Shown here: piece after piece, positions 6,539-13,380 of the stretch | Layout: every line of letters begins with the position of its first letter | Position numbering within the stretch: the first letter of the stretch is position 1 | IMG/VR virus record: IMGVR_UViG_3300021134_000001 | Coordinates: 1 to 64,000 of that record | From: a virus | Length of the DNA: 64,000 nucleotides | Reading direction: 5' to 3' (one strand) | Made by a program: the position numbers and the translations under genes | The notes under the pieces: model-generated | What the model was told of the DNA's origin: nothing | Database searches by the model: none | The model's input: the letters and a program-made list of their open reading frames with translations, nothing else

Positions 6539-7133
6539 TTTATACGTAGCCACGCACGAGTTGCGTCCTGATTATTACTATGTTGGATGCCATAAACATT
6601 CAACTAGAGCGTACAACACAAGCGGTTGGCCTAGGAAACTATGGAAAGATAGTGGAATTCGCCCAACCATTAATGTTATCGCACAGATCGAAGTAGATGA
6701 AGATGATAATGTGAGTCCATATTTACTGGAAAGAGCGTTATTCGACTCGTTAAAGAACAGTGGCGTTAACTTGGATCAGCATCGTCCAAACGTTGGCAAT
6801 CCATGGGTAACAAAATCTAATACTATTGCTCGCGATCGTCTAACTAAAGGCGAACACTTCTTTACAAACAAAGAGGAGCGCTCAAAACATACAGATGCGT
6901 ACCGAAATGGCGCTAAACTTGGCGCTAAAAATCAGCCACACTCTGTTCGAGTTGCACAAGGAAAGCGCGCAGGAAAAATCGCCAAAGAGTCGGGTCAACT
7001 GCGAAGTATTGCACCGCTTGGTGGCAAGAACGCCGCAAGACCTCAGCTCTGTTTAGAATGTCATCGCGTCTCACAGGCCGCTAAATGGTGGCATTATAAA
7101 AACTGCGAACATTTAATAAAAGTAGACATATAA
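6528..7133 (+). CDS. GIY-YIG-like homing endonuclease
   Basis: 201 aa. The N-terminus (FDLYVATHE...YYYVGCHKHSTRAYN) fits a divergent GIY-YIG nuclease domain. The C-terminal half is basic with Gly/Lys/Ala-rich repeats (GKRAGKIAKESGQ, GGKNAAR) and two Cys pairs (CLEC and a later Cys) like the DNA-binding tails of mobile endonucleases. It resembles the tails of the endonucleases at 28484 and 62642. The start at 6528 overlaps the previous gene. Probably a free-standing homing endonuclease; the catalytic domain assignment is moderate. Confidence 0.6.
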   Translation: MKFDLYVATHELRPDYYYVGCHKHSTRAYNTSGWPRKLWKDSGIRPTINVIAQIEVDEDDNVSPYLLERALFDSLKNSGVNLDQHRPNVGNPWVTKSNTIARDRLTKGEHFFTNKEERSKHTDAYRNGAKLGAKNQPHSVRVAQGKRAGKIAKESGQLRSIAPLGGKNAARPQLCLECHRVSQAAKWWHYKNCEHLIKVDI

Positions 7134-7142
7134 AGGAATACT

Positions 7143-7559
7143 ATGACTGAACGATTTATTGTATTAAACCAAATCCGTACTCCTGATGGTACGATCTTAC
7201 GCTCCATTAATCGACATGATTACCGCACTTACATCGATAAGAATGGTAAGGAATATATGGTTGATGGTGGCACTGACTATCTTCGTCGTAACGTCCATGA
7301 AGACGCTCCATACGATGAGTTGTCTGTTTATTCTGACGATTCTTTCGATGTAATCAGGAGAAGTTTGCATTGGGGCACCTACGGTCCCAAAGGTGACCAA
7401 GCGAAGCGTTACGTTCCAATGGCTGAAATGTCAGACGATCACATTCGTGCGATCTTAGACACGCAGCCACAGGTGCAAGGCATTCTTCGCCAATGGTTTA
7501 AAGAAGAATTGAGATGCCGTGAATGCGGTCTGTATGAATATGTAAAGGATACATTATGA
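7143..7559 (+). CDS. early hypothetical protein
   Basis: 138 aa, AAAGGAA upstream. A beta-rich start (RFIVLNQIRTPDGTILRSINRHDY) and a Cys pair near the end (CREC) are visible. No recognised family. It overlaps the next gene by four bases (ATGA). Confidence 0.6.
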   Translation: MTERFIVLNQIRTPDGTILRSINRHDYRTYIDKNGKEYMVDGGTDYLRRNVHEDAPYDELSVYSDDSFDVIRRSLHWGTYGPKGDQAKRYVPMAEMSDDHIRAILDTQPQVQGILRQWFKEELRCRECGLYEYVKDTL

Positions 7560-7783
7560 ACGTAAAAGATTTTGAAGTATTAAACCGCCGCTATGCGATC
7601 GACATTAATCGCTTTCGTGATGGACAAGGATTGACAGTTGATCTATTCAACGCTCTTTTTGACTACTACTGCCAAGGCAATGAAATGCCTTATGGAGTGG
7701 CGAAGGCGAGAACAGGCGATCCATATGAATGGATAGACTCTCACTTTGGAGATTTCTTAAAAGATTTTGACAACTCACCGTAA
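7556..7783 (+). CDS. small early protein
   Basis: 75 aa, ATGA-coupled to the gene before it. Helical and acidic toward the end. No recognised family. Its TAA lies in the 5' strand of stem I of hammerhead HH5. Confidence 0.6.
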   Translation: MNVKDFEVLNRRYAIDINRFRDGQGLTVDLFNALFDYYCQGNEMPYGVAKARTGDPYEWIDSHFGDFLKDFDNSP

Positions 7784-7853
7784 CTGATGAGCCGTGCATT
7801 CGGCGAAACTACTGTTGTGCAAATCAATAACTTGCACGACAGTAGTCTTACGG
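7778..7853 (+). ncRNA. hammerhead ribozyme HH5 (type I, extended stem III)
   Basis: Stem I CCGTAA/TTACGG, CTGATGA, stem II GCCG-TGCATT-CGGC, GAAA, then a long stem III: CTACTGT pairs with ACAGTAG, and an upper helix GTGCAA/TTGCAC closes a 9-base loop. Predicted cleavage after C7847. The stop codon of the upstream gene is inside stem I. Stem III is about four times longer than in HH2-HH4. Confidence 0.93.
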
Positions 7854-7957
7854 CCACCGTTGGAGCCGCCATTACGGTAAACAACGACCTTGTATCAGTT
7901 GACTCCCTTTGTTGACGAAATACGAGCGCTTTTGACAGGTTGAGCGGTAATCAATCT
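7854..7957 (+). other. intergenic spacer between two hammerheads
   Basis: Together with HH5 and HH6 this makes about 250 bases without a gene. It carries GTTGAC twice (around 7899 and 7911) but no convincing open frame or terminator. It is probably an untranslated RNA piece released if both ribozymes cut. Confidence 0.4.
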
Positions 7958-8011
7958 GTCCTGTACATGGATGTGTGTCCATGCTGATGAGTTCTAAAGA
8001 ACGAAACAGAC
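7958..8011 (+). ncRNA. hammerhead ribozyme HH6 (type III, permuted format)
   Basis: The core CTGATGA, stem II GTTC-TAAA-GAAC and GAAA are present. Here stem I is a closed hairpin (CATGGA, loop TGTGTG, TCCATG) before CTGATGA, and the open helix is stem III: 5' GT-C-CTG followed by TA, 3' CAGAC after GAAA, with one bulged C. Predicted cleavage after A7965 (GUA triplet). An alternative register would cut after the earlier UC. It sits 20 bases before the ATG at 8031. Confidence 0.75.
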
Positions 8012-8030
8012 TTATTATAAAGGAAATAAA

Positions 8031-8264
8031 ATGGAATATACGAAACTTGAGGAACTGCAAGGCATTTTCTCTGATTTTCACAAAGATTACTACGGATTTA
8101 GACCACGCTTTGCTAGCGCTGAAGAGTGGAATAGCAAAGAATGGTTGCAATCGCAAATTGATAGCATTCATGATGCGATAAACTGTAGAGCTAAAACACC
8201 GCAAGGTAGAGCAGCACTACTCGCCGAAGGGTGGGTAATTAACGATGATATTATAAAGGAATAA
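8031..8264 (+). CDS. small early protein
   Basis: 77 aa, AAAGGAAA upstream, just after hammerhead HH6. Residues FSDFHKDYYGFRPRF and EEWNSKEWLQSQIDSIHDAI suggest a compact helical protein of a type common in phage early regions. Function unknown. Confidence 0.6.
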   Translation: MEYTKLEELQGIFSDFHKDYYGFRPRFASAEEWNSKEWLQSQIDSIHDAINCRAKTPQGRAALLAEGWVINDDIIKE

Positions 8265-8269
8265 ATATT

Positions 8270-8704
8270 ATGAAAGTATTAAACAATCCACAGGTGTATA
8301 TGGAACCTGGCACTTACTACATTGGTGATTTATGCTACGTATTACAAGATTCATGGGATGAATTCTGTAAAATCACTATTAGTGGTGAGCAATGTCTTAG
8401 CGGCGGATTTAGGTTTGCTGATGGACGCGAATTCGTTTCATTTACCACTATCTATGGTGATGGCACTTATTATGACAAAGATGGTTTTCAATATCCAGTT
8501 GATGCAGGCTTAATTGGTTGCATTAGAGTCCAAGATATGGACAATGTAGATATCGATGAAGCGTCTCACGATGGAAGAGTGCATGTATTTACTAAACCAT
8601 TTATATGCGAAAAGGTTGATGGTGTCCTTTACTTTGGTAAAGTGGCCATCGATCTCGATCCAAGTGATTATAACGATGATGAAGAGGAGTATGACGATGA
8701 GTAA
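8270..8704 (+). CDS. beta-rich early protein
   Basis: 144 aa. The N-terminus (PGTYYIGDLCYVLQDSWDEFC) and repeated Gly-Asp turns (FTTIYGDGTYYDKDG) match a conserved phage protein of unknown function often seen near replication genes. The tail is very acidic (DPSDYNDDEEEYDDE), which could mimic DNA. Function not assigned. Confidence 0.6.
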   Translation: MKVLNNPQVYMEPGTYYIGDLCYVLQDSWDEFCKITISGEQCLSGGFRFADGREFVSFTTIYGDGTYYDKDGFQYPVDAGLIGCIRVQDMDNVDIDEASHDGRVHVFTKPFICEKVDGVLYFGKVAIDLDPSDYNDDEEEYDDE

Positions 8705-9125
8705 ATTGTTAGAACAACTCGAAGAAGAGTTAGGACTTCCTGCATGGAAGATTTTAGAAATGCAAAGAGCAGAGATGGCTGATCCATCCGCTATGCGCAT
8801 GAATTTTCTAAATGGTACGCTATACGCTACACATTACGCGTATAGTGATATCAATCCGTATGAAGTATTACGTGTTGTATCAGATAATTGCTTAGAAGTT
8901 CGCGCAATGCGACACGAAAACGATCCAAATGACATGCCAACGTTTGTGCCAGGCGGCTTTAGCGTCATCTGCACTCACTTCGGCAGCCGTGTAATCACAG
9001 TCGATCCTAAAGGTAAAGTGTTTAAGATTCGCCGTACAAAGCGTAATCCTGAACGTTGGACATACAAAGGTATGCGCTTTGCATTAGACAAAGAGCCACG
9101 CGCTTACTACGATCACAACTTTTAA
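8697..9125 (+). CDS. early hypothetical protein
   Basis: 142 aa. The start at 8697 was chosen because a GAGGAG-like site lies about 8 bases upstream and it overlaps the previous stop. Starts with an acidic helix (KLLEQLEEELGLPAW), followed by a beta-rich part. No recognised family. Confidence 0.6.
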   Translation: MSKLLEQLEEELGLPAWKILEMQRAEMADPSAMRMNFLNGTLYATHYAYSDINPYEVLRVVSDNCLEVRAMRHENDPNDMPTFVPGGFSVICTHFGSRVITVDPKGKVFKIRRTKRNPERWTYKGMRFALDKEPRAYYDHNF

Positions 9126-9138
9126 TAAAAGGAATACT

Positions 9139-9342
9139 ATGAAAATGAAACATGAAAGGCATGCTCAAAAGATGGCTGATGCCATGTATCTTAATTTTAT
9201 GGAGAATTCCTTAGATTATGTTCGAGATTCGACAGCAACTAAGGATGGCTTCGACGATTTAGATGAGTATCTTAAAGTAGAAAACTATGCGATAACATTA
9301 TTCGCAATTCAATTATTAAAGGAAATACATGATTATAAATAA
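9139..9342 (+). CDS. small early protein
   Basis: 67 aa, AAAGGAA upstream, helical. No recognised family. It overlaps the next gene by 14 bases. Confidence 0.55.
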   Translation: MKMKHERHAQKMADAMYLNFMENSLDYVRDSTATKDGFDDLDEYLKVENYAITLFAIQLLKEIHDYK

Positions 9343-9631
9343 ACAAAGAACGGCCTCATGGGTCGCTACGCTTCCTACGCTCACCTCTGAAGAGGATAGG
9401 CTCGCTCTTGCAGCCATCAAGTCCACTGTAAAGTCGATCAACGACAACAATGCACGTGATGAGAAATGGCGCAAGCGTTTCGATAAACACTGTAATGAAG
9501 TTGGCTATCCTCGCTATCGTGTCACCATTCGTGCTCGTGGGCCAGTCAATGGTTACAAGTACGGCTATGGTGGCTATTTGAAACTCGCTGGTGGTAGTCG
9601 TTTTGACATCTACATCCACGTGAGAGGGTAA
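9329..9631 (+). CDS. early protein with Gly/Tyr-rich end
   Basis: 100 aa, AAAGGAAA upstream inside the previous gene. Basic helical N-terminal half, then a Gly/Tyr-rich strand (GPVNGYKYGYGGYLKLAGGS). No recognised family. Confidence 0.55.
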   Translation: MIINKQRTASWVATLPTLTSEEDRLALAAIKSTVKSINDNNARDEKWRKRFDKHCNEVGYPRYRVTIRARGPVNGYKYGYGGYLKLAGGSRFDIYIHVRG

Positions 9632-9632
9632 C

Positions 9633-9899
9633 ATGCCTAAATTCAAAATCCCAAAGAAATACCAAAAGTATATCGATGAAGATTCGATTGACGTTTATCA
9701 CGGTCTCGATAGTTCGACGTATTTTGTATGGTTACGCTATGGATATAGTTACGACTATGAAAATAGTGGTAGCCATAATCAAGGATACGACTCACTTAAA
9801 GAGGCGTTAGCTGGTCTTGAAGACGTTTATCTCTGCAACTGCGCTGATTGCGCTAAAGAGCCGCGTGGCACTCCAGTAAAGGACCTAATGAATGCCTAA
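9633..9899 (+). CDS. small early protein with Cys cluster
   Basis: 88 aa. A CNCADC cluster near the C-terminus may bind metal. Otherwise Tyr-rich (YQKYIDEDSIDVYHGL). Start follows the previous stop by one base with GAGAGGG upstream. Function unknown. Confidence 0.55.
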   Translation: MPKFKIPKKYQKYIDEDSIDVYHGLDSSTYFVWLRYGYSYDYENSGSHNQGYDSLKEALAGLEDVYLCNCADCAKEPRGTPVKDLMNA

Positions 9900-10098
9900 A
9901 TTTGTCGTTTATGAAACTAAAGAGAATGGTAAGGATTATGTCCTTGCCACTGTCGAAGGTATGGCAGCTGCTATGAAAGAGCTGAAGCGCCGTAAGAAGT
10001 TGGTGAAAGAAACCTCTGTTGTCGGTATGCAAGACAAAGAGATTTACCTATTTATTAAAAAACATCAAGAAAAGGAAGCTAAGAAAAATGGCAACTAA
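9892..10098 (+). CDS. small basic early protein
   Basis: 68 aa, Lys-rich (KELKRRKKLVKE). Overlaps both neighbours by 8-11 bases, so the run of genes here is translationally coupled. Function unknown. Confidence 0.55.
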   Translation: MPKFVVYETKENGKDYVLATVEGMAAAMKELKRRKKLVKETSVVGMQDKEIYLFIKKHQEKEAKKNGN

Positions 10099-10321
10099 AC
10101 CAAACACAGTAAAGAAGCAAAAGAACGGTAACATTACTCGTAATGGTAAACCAAAAATTAAATCGTTAAGTGTTGCACAGATTCAAAAGCTAATCGATCA
10201 AGGAGCGCAAAAGAACGCGACATCAAAGATCGGTAAGAAGATGGCGAAACTTAAGAATGCACTATGTGCTCGATTTAAGCCATTGATTGATAGCGATCCT
10301 ATTGGTTTCCAACAAAGTTAA
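10088..10321 (+). CDS. very basic early protein
   Basis: 77 aa, strongly Lys/Asn-rich at its start (KPNTVKKQKNGNITRNGKPK), likely to bind nucleic acid. The ATG at 10088 is preceded by AAGGAAGC. The TAA stop forms part of stem I of hammerhead HH7. Function unknown. Confidence 0.6.
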   Translation: MATKPNTVKKQKNGNITRNGKPKIKSLSVAQIQKLIDQGAQKNATSKIGKKMAKLKNALCARFKPLIDSDPIGFQQS

Positions 10322-10396
10322 ACTGATGAGTCCTTAATGGACGAAACAAGCGGTCACATATCCGACCAGGCGATAACGCTGCCGCTTGTCTTTAAC
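10317..10396 (+). ncRNA. hammerhead ribozyme HH7 (type I, branched stem III)
   Basis: Stem I GTTAAA/TTTAAC, CTGATGA, stem II GTCC-TTAAT-GGAC, GAAA, and a 7-bp basal stem III (CAAGCGG/CCGCTTG). The upper part can branch into GTC...GAC and GCG-ATAA-CGC hairpins. Predicted cleavage after C10390. It separates the small early genes from DNA ligase and holds the upstream stop codon in stem I. Confidence 0.92.
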
Positions 10397-10444
10397 ACAC
10401 GTATGGTATTCGCTATGCGTGACTATATTATGAAAAGGAGATTT

Positions 10445-11281
10445 ATGAAAAGTAAAGAATTTACGCCAATGTTGGCGTCTGTATTTAAACCAGAAAAGTT
10501 GAAATTTCCTGCACTTGCATCGCGCAAATTGGACGGCATTCGCTGCATCGTTAGAGATGGCGTAGCGCTATCACGTAGCGGCAAGCCGATTCGCAATCAG
10601 TATATTCAAAGCGTCTTAGGACGTAAGGAATTCAATTGGTTGGATGGTGAGCTGATCGTTGGCGCGCCAAACGACCCAAAGGCGTTTTCCAACTCCACTT
10701 CAGGCGTAATGTCTGAAGATGGTGAGCCTGACTTCGTCTTTCACGTCTTTGACATCGCTGCTGAAGGCGCTGGCTTTGAGACTCGCTTAGCGGTTGCTAA
10801 AAGTATCGTTACGAAAGCAAAGAGCAAGCACTTGAAGATTGTCGAACACGTCAAGCTTACCTCACTAGGTGGCTTAGACATTATCGAAGAGAAGTGGTTG
10901 ATGGAAGGATTTGAAGGTGTAATGTTACGCTCTTTAGATGGCCCATACAAACTTGGTCGCTCTAGCGTAACTGAAGGTCACTTGTTGAAAGTGAAACGCT
11001 TTAGTGATGCGGAAGCCGAAATCATTGGCTATGTCGAAGAGGTTACAACAAAAGATCGTACACCAAAGAATGCATTAGGTAAGTTTATTTGCCGTATGCC
11101 GAATGGTGTAGAGTTTGGCGTTGGTGGCGGCTTTAGTCGTGAAGAGCGTGAGAAATTTTGGAAGCAACGAAACAAAATGATCGGTCAAATCTGCAAGTAC
11201 AAGTACTTTGAAGTAGGTATGATCGAGGCTCCAAGATTCCCATCATTTATAGGTATTCGAGATAAGGAAGATATGTCATGA
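10445..11281 (+). CDS. ATP-dependent DNA ligase (T7 gp1.3-like)
   Basis: 278 aa. Nucleotidyltransferase motif I is SRKLDGIR near residue 27, with the adenylated Lys. Motif III is FHVFDI, motif IV EGVMLR and motif V LLKVKR, followed by a short OB-fold domain, the compact T7-style two-domain layout. It seals nicks in phage DNA. The ATG at 10445 was chosen for the AAAAGGAG just upstream; an upstream start would translate through hammerhead HH7. A 48-base leader follows the predicted ribozyme cut. Its TGA overlaps the next gene. Confidence 0.93.
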   Translation: MKSKEFTPMLASVFKPEKLKFPALASRKLDGIRCIVRDGVALSRSGKPIRNQYIQSVLGRKEFNWLDGELIVGAPNDPKAFSNSTSGVMSEDGEPDFVFHVFDIAAEGAGFETRLAVAKSIVTKAKSKHLKIVEHVKLTSLGGLDIIEEKWLMEGFEGVMLRSLDGPYKLGRSSVTEGHLLKVKRFSDAEAEIIGYVEEVTTKDRTPKNALGKFICRMPNGVEFGVGGGFSREEREKFWKQRNKMIGQICKYKYFEVGMIEAPRFPSFIGIRDKEDMS

Positions 11282-11445
11282 AATACGTTATAGCGTTTGT
11301 AATTACCTTATTACTGAGCGCATGTGGCACGACCACGTATACTTCTACACCATATTATGGATATTCATCATATCCACACTATTATTGCAGTTACTGTAGA
11401 GTATCACGTCCATACGTACGACAGTATTATCGTAGGTATTATTAA
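11278..11445 (+). CDS. small Tyr-rich lipoprotein
   Basis: 55 aa. A short basic start, hydrophobic core and lipobox LLSAC (Cys16) predict lipidation and membrane anchoring. The mature part is unusually rich in Tyr, Ser and Pro (PYYGYSSYPHYYCSYC). It overlaps the ligase stop (ATGTCATGA). Phage lipoproteins of this size can block receptor use or serve as spanin parts; neither is shown here. Confidence 0.6.
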   Translation: MKYVIAFVITLLLSACGTTTYTSTPYYGYSSYPHYYCSYCRVSRPYVRQYYRRYY

Positions 11446-11449
11446 TGGA

Positions 11450-11470
11450 CCGCTTGGCAGACGCCAAGTG
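11450..11470 (+). terminator. GC-rich hairpin
   Basis: CTTGGC (11453-11458), loop AGAC, GCCAAG (11463-11468), with no T-run after it. It lies between the lipoprotein and methyltransferase genes and may stabilise a 3' end or mark an RNase site. Confidence 0.45.
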
Positions 11471-11508
11471 GCCAACTAGCCCATAACTAATTGATTATAA
11501 AGGATAAA

Positions 11509-12243
11509 ATGATAAATTTAGTAAATACTGACTGTTTAGAGCATTTAGCTTCGCTAGAAGATAACTCTATTGATTTGATAATCGCTGATCCTCCATATTT
11601 TATTGGATATGACGGCGGCAAAGGTTGGGATTCTGCTTGGGAAACTGAGCAAGACTATCTAGAGTGGTGTAATCTATGGACAACTGAATGTTCTAGAGTT
11701 CTGAAGCCTAATCGCATGTTAGCTGTATTTGGCACACTCAAGACAAATCTGTTCATTAAGTATAAACTTCAAACAGATGAAAACCCTCTATTGACTTCAC
11801 AAAATGAGCTTATCTGGTCTTACAACTGGGGTGGTAGAAGTAAAACAAACTTTGCGCGCAAACATGAATACGTATGGTGCTGGTCGAAAGGTGATAACTT
11901 TCTATTCAACGCTGATGCGGTTAGAATTGAACGCAAACAGAAGAGTAATCCAAGAACTGGTGAAGAGTATGCACAAGGCACAATTCCTACTTGTGTATGG
12001 GAAAAGAACAACCATACAATGAGTAAGGAGTTTTGTAAATGGCATCCTACTCAAAAGCCTGTAGAAATTCTCGATCGCATTATTCGAGGATACACTAACG
12101 AAGGTGACACTGTGCTTGATATCTTTAGCGGCAGCGGCTCAACAGCGATTGCGGCTACTAACGCCAAGCGTAACTTTAGCGGATGTGAACGCGATACTGA
12201 CTACTTTGCGAAAAGTTTAGTTCGTATTCGTGAACTCACGTAA
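11509..12243 (+). CDS. DNA methyltransferase (beta class, N6-adenine or N4-cytosine)
   Basis: 244 aa. Catalytic motif IV ADPPYFIG near residue 30 comes before the S-adenosylmethionine-binding motif I DIFSGSGSTAIAA near residue 210. That order defines the beta class, and HPTQKP is typical of it. It probably methylates host-type sites to guard phage DNA from restriction. ATG 11509 is preceded by AAAGGA; a nearby upstream TTG is less likely. DPPY fits both adenine-N6 and cytosine-N4 methylation; adenine is more likely if cytosines are hydroxymethylated and glucosylated. Confidence 0.88.
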   Translation: MINLVNTDCLEHLASLEDNSIDLIIADPPYFIGYDGGKGWDSAWETEQDYLEWCNLWTTECSRVLKPNRMLAVFGTLKTNLFIKYKLQTDENPLLTSQNELIWSYNWGGRSKTNFARKHEYVWCWSKGDNFLFNADAVRIERKQKSNPRTGEEYAQGTIPTCVWEKNNHTMSKEFCKWHPTQKPVEILDRIIRGYTNEGDTVLDIFSGSGSTAIAATNAKRNFSGCERDTDYFAKSLVRIRELT

Positions 12244-12251
12244 GGAGTAAT

Positions 12252-12623
12252 ATGGCCGGACCTCAAGGTAAAGCTATGGCCGTAGGCTCGCATTGCGCTC
12301 GAAAGAACGTAAGCGTAGACGGCTTCACTAGGTATCCTGTGAAATCGCACAATCTCGAGCCATCAGGCGTTTACTTGAATAAAGTGAAAGCATGGATGCA
12401 TGAGCATATGCCATGGGAAACGAAACAATGGGAAAAGAAGTTTGGTGTCAAAGAATGGTGGCAGATGGTCAAGATCGAAATGACTGACTACTGCTTTGGA
12501 TTCGAGGGCAATCAGGCGACTTATCTCTATATTAAATATAAAGGAGAGTTAGATGAATCTCAAGCGAAACCTCGTGGCGAAGTACGCGGCAAGATTCGCT
12601 ACAAGCAAGCCGATTCTGAGTAA
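12252..12623 (+). CDS. hypothetical protein
   Basis: 123 aa, AAGGAGT upstream, following the methyltransferase by 8 bases. Trp-rich centre (PWETKQWEKKFGVKEWWQMV) and a beta-rich tail. No recognised family. Confidence 0.6.
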   Translation: MAGPQGKAMAVGSHCARKNVSVDGFTRYPVKSHNLEPSGVYLNKVKAWMHEHMPWETKQWEKKFGVKEWWQMVKIEMTDYCFGFEGNQATYLYIKYKGELDESQAKPRGEVRGKIRYKQADSE

Positions 12624-12681
12624 GAAGCAGAAGTTAAAGAGTCGTAAAGTAAAGCATAGGAAAAGATATGAATCCATTTGA
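12553..12681 (+). CDS. 42-aa highly basic protein, overlapping frame
   Basis: Starts inside the 12252 gene in another frame, with a strong AAAGGAGAG upstream. Almost half of its residues are Lys or Arg (KKQKLKSRKVKHRKRYES). It ends inside the next gene. The strong ribosome binding site argues for real translation; nucleic-acid binding is likely from charge alone. Confidence 0.5.
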   Translation: MNLKRNLVAKYAARFATSKPILSKKQKLKSRKVKHRKRYESI

Positions 12682-12841
12682 AATGCTTGACTTAATTAGA
12701 CGTACCCATCCTGATGGATATTGGCGCGCAAGGATTGCAACATATCTCGCAACGCATCGTTATACGATGAAGGAAGGTGCGGCTAATGAGTGGCGCAATG
12801 TTCCACCAGATGGATTACCTATACAAGGAGAAAATCATTAA
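12668..12841 (+). CDS. small protein
   Basis: 57 aa, TAGGAAAAG upstream. Reads MNPFEMLDLIRRTHPDGYWR at the start. No recognised family. Its stop overlaps the proposed start of the next gene. Confidence 0.5.
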   Translation: MNPFEMLDLIRRTHPDGYWRARIATYLATHRYTMKEGAANEWRNVPPDGLPIQGENH

Positions 12842-13319
12842 CATATTCTATCTTGACGCGGATCCTGTAAAGGCCGCAGAAATGCACTGTGATAAACATG
12901 TGTGTAAGATGATCATCGAAACGGCTCAAATGATGAGCTCGGTCCAAGCTCGTTATGGACTCGAAAATCCTCCATACAAACCAACGCATCAAAAGCATCC
13001 ATCAACGCTGTGGTCAGGCGATAACACGCTTCACTATGCATGGCTAAGAGCATTAGGATTGAGCTTATGCCGTGAGTATACGAAGCGCTATAATAAAACC
13101 CATAAGACTGAAGCGATTATTAAAGATTTATGGTCAGCGCCGCTTGGCATGCCTACAGGAGAGTGGAGCAATCCACCTCAATGTATGCCTGACGAGTGTA
13201 AGATGGATGACACCATCGATGCTTATCGTAAGTATTATGTTATTGCTAAAGCGAAGTTTGCCAAATGGGCACACGCAACTAAGGCACCGCAATGGTGGCC
13301 TAAGCTACAAACAATGTAA
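12837..13319 (+). CDS. conserved phage protein with CDKHVCKM motif, probable ATT start
   Basis: About 160 aa. The core (IFYLDADPVKAAEMHCDKHV, KMIIETAQMMSS, KHPSTLWSG) belongs to a family widespread in phages but of unknown function; conserved Cys and His suggest metal binding or catalysis. No ATG or GTG fits the family N-terminus. AAGGAG (12825-12830) lies 6 bases before ATT at 12837, so a rare ATT start is likely; ATG 12810 is an alternative. Its stop is in stem I of hammerhead HH8, just before RNA polymerase. Confidence 0.65.
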   Translation: MNIFYLDADPVKAAEMHCDKHVCKMIIETAQMMSSVQARYGLENPPYKPTHQKHPSTLWSGDNTLHYAWLRALGLSLCREYTKRYNKTHKTEAIIKDLWSAPLGMPTGEWSNPPQCMPDECKMDDTIDAYRKYYVIAKAKFAKWAHATKAPQWWPKLQTM

Positions 13320-13362
13320 CTGATGAGTCCTAATGGACGAAACGCCGTGAGGCGTCTTACAT
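13314..13362 (+). ncRNA. hammerhead ribozyme HH8 (type I)
   Basis: Stem I ATGTAA/TTACAT, CTGATGA, stem II GTCC-TAAT-GGAC, GAAA, stem III CGCC-GTGA-GGCG (a GNRA loop), TC. Predicted cleavage after C13356, leaving about 24 bases with AAAGGAGG before the RNA polymerase ATG. The upstream stop is within stem I. Confidence 0.95.
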
Positions 13363-13380
13363 AATTATTAAAGGAGGAAT

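Noticed and set aside
12777-12836. Upstream in-frame extension of the CDKHV protein
   Set aside because: It overlaps another gene, lacks a ribosome binding site, and family similarity begins only at IFYLDAD.
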